A stretch of 64,000 nucleotides of DNA from Fluviicola sp. (GTDB lineage Bacteria > Bacteroidota > Bacteroidia > Flavobacteriales_D > Crocinitomicaceae): positions 1-64,000 of the forward strand of contig JADLGD010000224.1 in the NCBI GenBank assembly GCA_020849495.1. The letters are read 5' to 3'. Every line of letters begins with the position of its first letter. Positions within the stretch are counted from its first letter, which is position 1. Made by a program: the position numbers and the translations under genes. Positions 43,417 to 51,035 of the stretch are shown in pieces. The notes below the pieces were generated by a model. The model was not told where the DNA came from, did not search any database, and saw nothing but the letters and a program-made list of their open reading frames with translations.

Positions 43417-43463
43417 GCGCAAGAAAAAACTTTCAAGTTAGAATTGTAAAAACTTACAACTCA

Positions 43464-43471
43464 CAAATATA
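43464..43471 (-). promoter_or_regulatory. TAnnTTTG -7 element before sprE
   Basis: TATATTTG on the minus strand, 47 bp before the sprE ATG. No convincing -33 TTTG at 17-23 bp. It is the likely promoter of the sprE-atp transcript. Confidence 0.45.
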
Positions 43472-43536
43472 TTGTTTCAAAGTGAGAAAAAGCGTGTGAA
43501 ATTTGAAAATTCCTGCTTCAATCAAAAAGAATGCAA

Positions 43537-44175
43537 CTACTTATCACCGTATTTGTCGTGAATTTCTTTGATTTTTTGTGCATCAGAAGCATCGATCCCC
43601 AAACTATCAGCCACTTCTTTTGCACGCAGCACTTGATCGATGGTCAAGCCTGTACTGTCTGTTTCAGCTTTCATGGCGTTTTTAAGGAAGATGGTACTAT
43701 TGGATAAAGCAGGAACTGTTGTGGTGGAAATAGCTTTCACTGGCGAATACAACAAACTTTCGCTTTTGGTTTTTTCAGGAAAAAAGTCGCCTTTTTCATC
43801 ATAGGATTCAATCAAGACCAATAAAACACTTAGTATGTAAAGCATTTTTAAGCTGGAGAAAATGATTCCAAACACTTTGTTCACTGGACTTAACTGCACC
43901 ACCTTCACCATTTTCTCCACCATCTTTCCACCGAAGTAAATCATCGCGCCGACCCCTAAAAAAGTAATCGTAAAGGCAATGACCGGCAAATAGGTTGATT
44001 CAAAAGAAAAAGTCTCTTTCAGCCAAGAAGCTGTGGCATCGGAAAAATGAATGCCCACGTAAATCCCGACCAATAAAGCCAATAGCGTAAATAGCTCAAT
44101 GATGAATCCGTGCTTAAATCCTTTGTAGGCAGCATAGATTAGGGGAATAATCAACAGAATATCTAAAAAATTCAT
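43537..44175 (-). CDS. CvpA-family membrane protein
   Basis: 212 residues with four membrane helices in the first 130 residues and a helical, charged C terminus. The start MNFLDILLIIPLIYAAYKGFKHGFI is the CvpA pattern (short hydrophobic helix, then a YKGFKxGFI turn). CvpA was named for colicin V production; family members are linked to envelope homeostasis and stress resistance, but the mechanism is unclear. It lies 120 bp before sprE in the same direction and may share its transcript, although a promoter element lies in between. Confidence 0.88.
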   Translation of the reverse strand: MNFLDILLIIPLIYAAYKGFKHGFIIELFTLLALLVGIYVGIHFSDATASWLKETFSFESTYLPVIAFTITFLGVGAMIYFGGKMVEKMVKVVQLSPVNKVFGIIFSSLKMLYILSVLLVLIESYDEKGDFFPEKTKSESLLYSPVKAISTTTVPALSNSTIFLKNAMKAETDSTGLTIDQVLRAKEVADSLGIDASDAQKIKEIHDKYGDK

Positions 44176-44263
44176 GCTGCAAGTTAGTCAATGCAAGTTC
44201 GAGCAAATTATTCAAGGATTGAAAGATGTGAACGAAGCGATGTGAAAACCGCACTTTTGGGTC

Positions 44264-44291
44264 ATAAAAAAACCGACTCAAAGAATCGGTT
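44264..44291 (-). terminator. Terminator of yebC
   Basis: On the transcript, AACCGAUUC pairs with GAGUCGGUU (one G-U pair) around a UUU loop, followed by seven U. It lies just after the yebC stop. Confidence 0.85.
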
Positions 44292-44299
44292 CGTTTGCT

Positions 44300-45010
44300 T
44301 TAAGCAATATTTGTAAAGACTTGTTGAATATCGTCGTCGTCTTCAATTTTATCTAGCATTTTTTCAATGTCCACCAATTGCTCTTCCGTAAATTCAACCG
44401 GACTAGTTGGTAGGCGTTGTAAATTGGATTTAGCAACTTCCAATCCTTTTTCTTCGATTGCTTTTGCCAAAGAACCAAAGGCAGTATAATCGCCGTAAAC
44501 AAATACACGATCATCTGTGATCTCAATTTCATCACAACCAGCATCGATCAATTCCAATTCCAATTCTTCAGCATCCAAACCGTCTGTTTTCACAATTTCA
44601 AATACCGATTTGCGGTTGAACATGAATTCCAATGAACCATTTGGCACTACACCTCCACCTGCTTTGTTGAAATACGATTTAACATTGGCAACAGTTCTTG
44701 TTGGGTTGTCAGTAGCACATTCTACATACACCAACACACCGTGAGGCCCTTTTCCTTCGTAATCCACTTGCGTGAAAGAAGCCACATCTTTTGCATCTGC
44801 ACGTTTAATTGCAGCTTCGATGTTGTCTTTTGGCATGTTTTCAGCCTTCGCATTTTGAATCGCAGTACGCAACTTTGCATTCGTAGATGGATCTTGACCA
44901 CCTTCTTTTGCTGCCATTGTAATCGCCTTTCCTAGTTTAGGAAACAATTTTGACATCTTGTCCCAACGCTTTTCTTTTGCTGCTCTGCGGTATTCAAACG
45001 CTCTTCCCAT
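44300..45010 (-). CDS. YebC/PmpR-family protein
   Basis: 236 residues from ATG 45010 ([19 protein letters not shown]). The family opening (usually MAGHSKWANIKHRK) appears in its Bacteroidota form; then [25 protein letters not shown] and [25 protein letters not shown] are strongly conserved (quoted in part). Members were described as transcription factors; more recent work on family members points to relief of ribosome stalling at proline-rich stretches. The 8-codon upstream extension is rejected. A CAAATGTA (TACATTTG on the coding strand) promoter element lies 22 bp upstream. Monocistronic with its own terminator. Confidence 0.95.
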   Translation of the reverse strand: MGRAFEYRRAAKEKRWDKMSKLFPKLGKAITMAAKEGGQDPSTNAKLRTAIQNAKAENMPKDNIEAAIKRADAKDVASFTQVDYEGKGPHGVLVYVECATDNPTRTVANVKSYFNKAGGGVVPNGSLEFMFNRKSVFEIVKTDGLDAEELELELIDAGCDEIEITDDRVFVYGDYTAFGSLAKAIEEKGLEVAKSNLQRLPTSPVEFTEEQLVDIEKMLDKIEDDDDIQQVFTNIA

Positions 45011-45031
45011 TGTTCTTGAATTTGATTTGCG

Positions 45032-45039
45032 CAAATGTA
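45032..45039 (-). promoter_or_regulatory. TAnnTTTG -7 element of yebC
   Basis: TACATTTG on the minus strand, 21 bp before the yebC ATG, a full match to the -7 consensus. No good -33 element is visible. Confidence 0.5.
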
Positions 45040-45140
45040 AGAAGTTTCTTTTTCTGTGAAACTTTCACCTCTTAAAAAGTTCATTTTTTCAACTTAATCT
45101 ATCTGAATCCTTGATTTCATTACTTTCGTATTTAGAAATC

Positions 45141-46556
45141 ATGAGGTTCCTTTTTAACTTACTTGTCAGTAGTTTACTTTTCTGTTCCCTTCATGCACAA
45201 GAGAACAGTAGTAAACGTCCGCAGTTTTTGCACACTGCCGGATTGGCAACGTATTATTTTTGGGAAGAAGATAGCAATGGTTTCATCGTTCCCAATTCCA
45301 TGGTTAAGCCTTACATTTTAAACGCAAACGTTGCTTACACTGGAAAAGAGCGAAATCATCACTTTGACACAAAAACACTCATCGAAGCCACAAAAGCCTT
45401 CGTCAATGACCATTCAGCTAAAGACGAAGATGTCTACAAATGGAAAACGGATTCTTCGAAAGTAAAAATTGGATTCAAGCGCGAACCAGCAAGTGATTAT
45501 TGCAGTATGTTGTTTACCAAGAAAAATGAATCATGGACAAGTACTCAACAGCAATCTGTGCTTTATTTTTCAGCTGAGACCAATGGAAGCATTCGTTTTA
45601 CGGGCAGTTCAGATTCCATCAAGCTTTCTCGTGAAGGCATTCAAGTAAAATTGAACGGCCATTTTGTGGTCTATTCGTTTCTAGATGATCAACTACAAGT
45701 CAGTGCGCAGCGGGTTTACAATTATTACGGTGAAGATGTGACCGAACAATTGACCCAACAACAAGCGACAGCTCCCATTCGCGCTTTATTGTTCATCAAC
45801 GGTTACAGAGGTCCACAAAGGGAAAAGGATCCGAGTGATAATTTGGTGCAGCAAAACGATCGTTATACCTACTGGTTCAAGTTTGATGAACGCATGAAAC
45901 AACGCATGCAGCCAGCAGTAACATATTATTTAGACGCAAGTTTTTCAGTGAAAACATCTACGCATCAATCAGAAATTGGATTTGCATGGAGTTGGTTGAA
46001 AACCAAATTAACTCGAAACAGTAACAAAAGTAAACGCGCTTACCAACGTTTGAACACTTCCGAAAATGTAGAAGGATTCAATTACCGAAAAGAACAGGGG
46101 AAAATTGCTGGAAAAGCCTTTTTGTATGCCATCGGGAATTCCCCTGCTGCTTTGCAAGCAAAAGACACGATAGATATTGTCTGCCACAGTATGGGTTATT
46201 CTTACATGTTGGGGCTGTTGGAAGTCATTCAAGACAAAGTGGTGTTGGGAAAATGTTTCATCATGGCACCAGAAAACGCCTTCATTGAAGGCTACGATTG
46301 GAACAAATTCATCAGTGTGTGGCAATACGGTTCCAATTTGGATCAAACTAACCCGGATCCCGTGAAAGAGCAAGACGGTGTAGCCCCACAATTTGCAGTG
46401 AAAGGAATTGAGCACTTGACTTATCCGAAAGGAGGACGTGTTTTTATTCCAAGCGATTGGCCCAACAAAGCATTTATTCATAGCCACATGGTTTACAGCT
46501 ACGATTGGATGTTTGACCGCATATTCAAAGGCATGCCAGGCTATGTGGGGAAGTGA
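45141..46556 (+). CDS. Exported alpha/beta-hydrolase-like protein
   Basis: 471 residues from ATG 45141 (MRFLFNLLVSSLLFCSLHAQ), directly at a signal peptide; an ATG ten codons upstream is less suitable. In the C-terminal half, ALLFINGYRGP resembles the oxyanion-hole strand of lipases and DIVCHSMGYSYMLGLLEV resembles a nucleophile elbow with Ser as nucleophile. The elbow reads C-H-S-M-G rather than the usual G-H-S-M-G. A later His in FIHSHMVYSYDWM could complete a triad. The function is probably a periplasmic or outer-membrane esterase/lipase of unknown substrate. TACTTTCG at 45121-45128 resembles a -7 element. Confidence 0.7.
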   Translation: MRFLFNLLVSSLLFCSLHAQENSSKRPQFLHTAGLATYYFWEEDSNGFIVPNSMVKPYILNANVAYTGKERNHHFDTKTLIEATKAFVNDHSAKDEDVYKWKTDSSKVKIGFKREPASDYCSMLFTKKNESWTSTQQQSVLYFSAETNGSIRFTGSSDSIKLSREGIQVKLNGHFVVYSFLDDQLQVSAQRVYNYYGEDVTEQLTQQQATAPIRALLFINGYRGPQREKDPSDNLVQQNDRYTYWFKFDERMKQRMQPAVTYYLDASFSVKTSTHQSEIGFAWSWLKTKLTRNSNKSKRAYQRLNTSENVEGFNYRKEQGKIAGKAFLYAIGNSPAALQAKDTIDIVCHSMGYSYMLGLLEVIQDKVVLGKCFIMAPENAFIEGYDWNKFISVWQYGSNLDQTNPDPVKEQDGVAPQFAVKGIEHLTYPKGGRVFIPSDWPNKAFIHSHMVYSYDWMFDRIFKGMPGYVGK

Positions 46557-46616
46557 AAGAAAAGCTAACAAATCTAAAAATCACTACCATTTCATCAATT
46601 AGCGAAAGTTTGAATG

Positions 46617-46624
46617 TAACTTTG
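46617..46624 (+). promoter_or_regulatory. TAnnTTTG -7 element, possibly leaderless transcript
   Basis: TAACTTTG ends 4 bp before the ATG at 46629, so transcription would start at or next to the start codon. No -33 element is evident. Confidence 0.4.
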
Positions 46625-46628
46625 CACC

Positions 46629-46988
46629 ATGGATTACGCACTTGAAATGCGCTTTCAGGCTTTGAAAAAACAGCTTGAAACGACCTTTGGACCTGGGATT
46701 GACTTACAAATCATGTTGTTTTTGATTGGTGTAGAAGAATTGGGACAAGGGTACCGCAACTTTAAAAAACACGAGAAAACTGACTTGATGCATGTTGCCA
46801 TTTGCACCTTGTTGGAACCTTATGGATATTACAAATACATTGGCAACGACGAGGAAAATTGGCCGCATTTTGAATTGGTGAAGGAAATACCTCCATTGAC
46901 AGAAGAAGAGCAACAAGCCTTGATGAAAGAAGCCATTGTGGAGTATTTTGAACACCACGATTATTCTACAATCGCTGTTCAACCCTGA
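46629..46988 (+). CDS. Conserved hypothetical protein
   Basis: 119 residues, acidic, probably all helical, with no signal peptide or membrane segment. Visible features are an N-terminal helix (ALEMRFQALKKQLETTFG), GVEELGQGYRNFKKHEKTDLMHVAICTLLEPYGYY and a C-terminal acidic helix with EEEQQALMKEAIVEYFEHH (both quoted as landmarks). It resembles small hypothetical proteins common in Bacteroidota, without known function. It is cytoplasmic. It stands alone before the tandem-repeat region. Confidence 0.75.
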   Translation: MDYALEMRFQALKKQLETTFGPGIDLQIMLFLIGVEELGQGYRNFKKHEKTDLMHVAICTLLEPYGYYKYIGNDEENWPHFELVKEIPPLTEEEQQALMKEAIVEYFEHHDYSTIAVQP

Positions 46989-47064
46989 ATCTCCTAAACA
47001 AGAATTCAAAAGACTACTTTTTTCTTATCTATTTTATAATCTAAAACGTAATTTTTAAGAATAC

Positions 47065-47259
47065 AATTTAGTCTTCAAAAGTTAAGTTCTCCTAAATTAT
47101 TTCCGCTCTGACGTTTGTCATAATTTAGTCTTCAAAAGCTGCGCTCTCCTAAATTACTTCCGCTCTGACGTTTGTCATAATTTAGTCTTCAAAAGCTGCG
47201 CTCTCCTAAATTACTTCCGCTCTGACGTTTGTCATAATTTAGTCTTCAAAAGCTGCGCT
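47065..47259 (+). repeat. 57-bp tandem repeat, 3.4 copies
   Basis: Units start at 47065, 47122, 47179 and 47236 (the last cut after 24 bases). Units two and three are identical; unit one differs at about six positions. Each full unit contains AATTTAG and, 20 bases later, its complement CTAAATT, with AGC/GCT inside, so each can fold as a hairpin. Each also has TTCCGCTCTGACGTTTGTCA. There are no variable spacers. Confidence 0.9.
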
Positions 47260-47265
47260 TTTTCT

Positions 47266-47273
47266 TATATTTG
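47266..47273 (+). promoter_or_regulatory. TAnnTTTG -7 element of rseP
   Basis: TATATTTG, 19 bp before the rseP ATG, immediately after the tandem repeats. No TTTG at the usual -33 distance, so activation through the repeat region is conceivable. Confidence 0.5.
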
Positions 47274-47292
47274 TCTTCATTAAATTTTTAGC

Positions 47293-48633
47293 ATGGATTT
47301 TTGGGTACGCGCCGCACAGTTAATTCTGTCACTTTCAATATTAATTGTCTTACATGAGTTTGGACACTTTCTTCCTGCAAGATGGTTCAAAACCCGCGTA
47401 GAGAAATTCTATTTGTTTTTCAATCCTTATTTCTCATTGTTTAAAAAGAAAATTGGCGAAACTGAATGGGGAATTGGTTGGTTGCCACTAGGAGGATATG
47501 TGAAAATTGCTGGAATGATCGATGAATCGATGGACAAAGAGCAAATGGCTCAGCCGGCTCAACCATGGGAATTCCGTTCAAAGAAAGCTTGGCAACGCTT
47601 GATCATCATGATGGGTGGTGTGATTGTAAACGTGATTGTTGGTTTCATCCTTTTCATTATGGTTTTGGCTGTTTGGGGAGAAGACAAACTGGATCAATCC
47701 AAAATGAAAGACGGTTTAGCAGTAAATCCTTACATGGAACAATTTGGTTTCCAACAAGGTGATAAAGTCTTAACTATCAATGGGGAAAAAGTAGACGATG
47801 TTCCACACAAATTAGGCAATGAGATCTTGATTTTTGGAAAACGTCAATTCAAAGTACAACACCAAAACGGCAAAATTCAAAACATCACATTACCAGAAGA
47901 CATTGGATCCAAATTGTGGGAAAACAATGCCGAAGGAGATGCTTTTAGTTTCAGACGTTTCATTGAACCAATAGACAGTGTTGTTGACAAAACCATTGCA
48001 TCGGCGATTGGCTTGAAGAAAGGCGACAAGATTTTGGCTGTAAATGGAAAAGATTTGACTTTCCACGACGAGATGGTTTCCAGTTTATTCAACAACAAAG
48101 GAAAAACAATTGAGATATCGTTCCAATCTGGTGATACGGTATTAACACGCAAAGCAAAAGTGGGTAAAAATGCTCTTTTGGGTATTACTACATCATCAAA
48201 AATTTCAACGGATACGGCAGCATTGTATGTGAAAGATTATTCGTTGGGTGAAAGTTTTGCTTTCGGAATTGGCAAAGGATTGAAAACGATGTACGGAAAC
48301 GTTGCGCAATTCAAATACGTCTTTACGGCGAAAGGTGCTAAATCTGTTGGTGGTTTTGGAAGTATTGGAAAACTATTCCCGACTACTTGGGATTGGCAAG
48401 CATTCTGGACATTGACCGCGTTTTTATCCATGATGTTGGCCGTGATGAACATGTTACCTATTCCTGCTTTGGATGGTGGACACGTCATGTTCTTATTGTA
48501 TGAAATCATTACTGGTCGTGAACCGGGACAAAAATTCATGGAAATTGCTCAATACATTGGTTTCTTCTTGTTGATTGGTTTGCTCCTTTTTGCGAATGGA
48601 AATGACATTGTCGATCTCTTCACTGGAAAATAA
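47293..48633 (+). CDS. rseP: RseP-type site-2 zinc metalloprotease
   Basis: 446 residues. An intramembrane protease of the M50 family that cleaves membrane-bound anti-sigma factors after a first periplasmic cut. The active site HEFGH (H21, E22, H25) lies in the first membrane helix, and the third zinc ligand is in the C-terminal LPIPALDGGHVMF. Two PDZ domains lie between (about 140-215 with GFQQGDKVLTING, and about 225-300 with GLKKGDKILAVNG). It could process anti-sigma factors such as those proposed in the first 18 kb, but no direct link is visible. A terminator follows. Confidence 0.95.
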   Translation: MDFWVRAAQLILSLSILIVLHEFGHFLPARWFKTRVEKFYLFFNPYFSLFKKKIGETEWGIGWLPLGGYVKIAGMIDESMDKEQMAQPAQPWEFRSKKAWQRLIIMMGGVIVNVIVGFILFIMVLAVWGEDKLDQSKMKDGLAVNPYMEQFGFQQGDKVLTINGEKVDDVPHKLGNEILIFGKRQFKVQHQNGKIQNITLPEDIGSKLWENNAEGDAFSFRRFIEPIDSVVDKTIASAIGLKKGDKILAVNGKDLTFHDEMVSSLFNNKGKTIEISFQSGDTVLTRKAKVGKNALLGITTSSKISTDTAALYVKDYSLGESFAFGIGKGLKTMYGNVAQFKYVFTAKGAKSVGGFGSIGKLFPTTWDWQAFWTLTAFLSMMLAVMNMLPIPALDGGHVMFLLYEIITGREPGQKFMEIAQYIGFFLLIGLLLFANGNDIVDLFTGK

Positions 48634-48664
48634 CCAGTTATAGTCTTATTGACCCTTTTATGCA

Positions 48665-48703
48665 AAAAATGGCACAGTTTCAATGAATTGTGCCATTTTT
48701 GTT
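48665..48703 (+). terminator. Terminator of rseP
   Basis: AATGGCACA pairs with TGTGCCATT and is flanked by five A on the left and TTTTTG on the right. It lies 31 bp after the rseP stop. Confidence 0.85.
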
Positions 48704-48753
48704 TACTTTAAGGCAATTAAAACCGCATTTACTGAATGCAAAAAACTGAAAAA

Positions 48754-49404
48754 ATGAATAAAAACGTATTAAACCTATTGTTGTTTTTAAGCTTGTCATT
48801 AACAGCAGTAGCACAATTGAAAAAAGGAGTTGTTTCTTATGATGTTACTTTTTCATCGGATAAAGAAGAAATGGCAATGGTTTCAACAATGATGGCTGGT
48901 TCAAAAATGATAATGTCATTTATGCCTGGAAAATCACGTACTGACATTTCTATGGGTATGTTAGGAAATGTTTCTACAATCAGTGATTCAAAAACGAAAA
49001 AAACGTTGACATTGACTGAAATGATGGGGACGAAAAATGCTGTTGAATCAAAAATAGAATCAACTGAAAGCAAACCCAACGATCAAACAATTGAAATAAC
49101 CAATGAAACAAAAACAATTGCTGGTTATAACTGTACAAAAGCAAATGTTACAACTGCTGATGGCAATACATTGGTGATTTGGTTTACAAAAGACATTGTA
49201 GCATTTACCCAAGGTCAAAACTACATGAACAGCAAAATCCCAGGATTTCCGATGGAAATGACAATTGTTCAAGATGGATTAACGATTGAATTTAAAGCAA
49301 CTTCTGTAGAAACGAAAGTCGATAAGAAACTTTTCAAACAGTCAATCCCTGAAGGGTATGAAATTAAAACAGAAGAAGAAATGAAAAGTATGGGTGGACA
49401 ATAA
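48754..49404 (+). CDS. Exported DUF4412/GLPGLI-like protein
   Basis: 216 residues from ATG 48754 (MNKNVLNLLLFLSLSLTAVAQ), directly at the signal peptide; an ATG six codons upstream is less suitable. The mature protein is Met/Lys/Thr-rich, with GVVSYDVTFSSDKEEMAM at its start and ETKTIAGYNCTKANVTTADGNTLVIWFT in the middle (landmarks). These resemble the GLPGLI and DUF4412 families, where a lone Cys follows IAGY. The function is unknown; probably periplasmic. It ends at a strong bidirectional terminator. Confidence 0.7.
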   Translation: MNKNVLNLLLFLSLSLTAVAQLKKGVVSYDVTFSSDKEEMAMVSTMMAGSKMIMSFMPGKSRTDISMGMLGNVSTISDSKTKKTLTLTEMMGTKNAVESKIESTESKPNDQTIEITNETKTIAGYNCTKANVTTADGNTLVIWFTKDIVAFTQGQNYMNSKIPGFPMEMTIVQDGLTIEFKATSVETKVDKKLFKQSIPEGYEIKTEEEMKSMGGQ

Positions 49405-49420
49405 TCCACTTTTCGATAAT

Positions 49421-49450
49421 AAAAAAACGGAGGCTTTGGCCTCCGTTTTT
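49421..49450. terminator. Bidirectional terminator
   Basis: AAAACGGAGGC and GCCTCCGTTTT form a perfect stem around a TTTG loop, with an A run left and T run right. It serves the DUF4412-like gene and the converging DUF1501 gene. Confidence 0.9.
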
Positions 49451-49454
49451 AGTT

Positions 49455-51008
49455 TTAGATATTTTTCACTTTGATAAAGCGCTTGGTGAAGTTTCCAGAT
49501 TGTTTGAAAACTGACAGCATATATGTTCCGCTTGCTAAATCATTTGTTTCAATCAGGATATCATGATTTCCTGCAGTCAATGTTTTCGAACAAACATCGA
49601 TCATTAATTTTCCACTGATATCGCGTACCTGAACGCTAACTTTCTCATTCATACAAGTAAAACGAACAGTGGTAGATTCAGCACAAGGGTTGGGATAAAC
49701 CATGATATCTGCTGCTGCATCGTGTTCGGTAATTCCTAAGTTACAAGCATCCAATACTGGAATGAAGTTAACGGTATGTTCGAACATACTTTGAATCGTT
49801 GTTGGATCCGCTTCGAACCAATCTTTCAAAATAGACGCATACACATCTCTAAAATCTATTTGCATTGGTATGCCTGCTTGATCCACAATTTGATCGGAAA
49901 TCACTGGATTTGGACCAATTATACCAGAACTGATACATGTTCCAAACATAAACAAAGGAGCTGCATCACCGTGATCTGTCCCTTCAGATGCATTGGAAGC
50001 TATTTGTCGACCAAATTCAGAGAATGTGATTCCTGCTACACGCTGTTCAATACCCAATAAATTCAAATCATCTTGGAATGCGGCAATCGCATTGGAAACA
50101 TTTGCTAGTAGGTTCGCATGATTTCCCGTAGTTGGAGACCCTTGAACCACTTGCGCATTATGGGTATCAAATCCATTGATGTTTACAATGTAAATTTTAG
50201 TTTGCAAACCACCAGAAATCATTTGAGCCACATAACGCAATTGAACCGCCAATTCATTGTTCGCATCGTACATGGTAGAAAGCGTGTTTCCAGCATTGGC
50301 AGCTGCGTTTACACGGGCTCCATAATCATTGGTTTGTGCAATCATGGTTGCCAGGTATTCCATGTGAGAACCGTAGTAGGTTCCATCATTTAATGTTGCC
50401 GTTTCTTGCAAGTTAAACGTGTCAAATGGATCATTGATTGTTAGAGAGAAATTCGCTAACAAACCTTGACATGTTGCAGAAACTTCGTAGCCCATTGAAA
50501 TCGCAAATGGATCTGGATATGTTGCATTGGGATAATTATCTGGAAATCCAGGATACAAATCATCCATGTGTCGTCCTAGCCAACCTGTAGATGCAGTTGG
50601 ACTCATTAAACCTGTTGACCAAATATCCATGGATCTAAAATGCGAACGGTTTTGTTCAGGATAACCTACATTTTGAATGATGCCCAATTTCCCATCTAAA
50701 AACATATTTTGCATTCCTGTCATGGAAGGGTGGAACGCATTCGTTGTGGTTATATTTAACAACTGGTTTTCTGGAATGATGATGTTGGATCGTTGCAATG
50801 CTAAATTATCGTAAGAATCCAAGGGGAATAAGGTACTTAAACCATCGTTACCTCCATTCAAACGCACCAAAACCAATACACGGTCTTCGGCAGATTTAGA
50901 GGTTTCGAATAATTCTTTTGATACGGCTCCAAAATTAAAATTCTTCAAAATCAAAGGCGCCCCGATGGAGGATAATGCTACCGACTGTACAAAATTTCTT
51001 CTTTTCAT
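49455..51008 (-). CDS. DUF1501 protein with T9SS sorting domain
   Basis: 517 residues. The N terminus MKRRNFVQSVALSSIGAP has twin arginines like a Tat signal. The DUF1501 body (PF07394, distantly sulfatase/phosphatase-like) shows LVLVRLNGGNDGLSTLFPL, then SHFRSMDIWSTG, and FSEFGRQIASNASEGTDHGDAAP (landmarks in part). From about residue 430 the C terminus is a type A T9SS domain (IMVYPNPCAESTTVRF, DISGKLMIDV, LASGTYMLSV). The protein is probably exported and placed on the cell surface. It is encoded 27 bp after a DUF1800 gene; this pairing is common in Bacteroidota and Planctomycetota, but the function is unknown. Confidence 0.88.
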   Translation of the reverse strand: MKRRNFVQSVALSSIGAPLILKNFNFGAVSKELFETSKSAEDRVLVLVRLNGGNDGLSTLFPLDSYDNLALQRSNIIIPENQLLNITTTNAFHPSMTGMQNMFLDGKLGIIQNVGYPEQNRSHFRSMDIWSTGLMSPTASTGWLGRHMDDLYPGFPDNYPNATYPDPFAISMGYEVSATCQGLLANFSLTINDPFDTFNLQETATLNDGTYYGSHMEYLATMIAQTNDYGARVNAAANAGNTLSTMYDANNELAVQLRYVAQMISGGLQTKIYIVNINGFDTHNAQVVQGSPTTGNHANLLANVSNAIAAFQDDLNLLGIEQRVAGITFSEFGRQIASNASEGTDHGDAAPLFMFGTCISSGIIGPNPVISDQIVDQAGIPMQIDFRDVYASILKDWFEADPTTIQSMFEHTVNFIPVLDACNLGITEHDAAADIMVYPNPCAESTTVRFTCMNEKVSVQVRDISGKLMIDVCSKTLTAGNHDILIETNDLASGTYMLSVFKQSGNFTKRFIKVKNI

Positions 51009-51035
51009 GTTTCGTTCTTTTGGTAATGATTCGCC

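Larger units (their letters stand above)
46989..47292. other. 304-bp intergenic region before rseP
   Basis: About 75 bp of AT-rich sequence, then the 57-bp tandem repeat array, then a TATATTTG promoter element 19 bp before the rseP ATG. No open frame or RNA gene is seen. Confidence 0.6.

Noticed and set aside
47065-47259. CRISPR-like repeats
   Set aside because: Units are contiguous and almost identical over all 57 bp, with no variable spacers and no cas genes.
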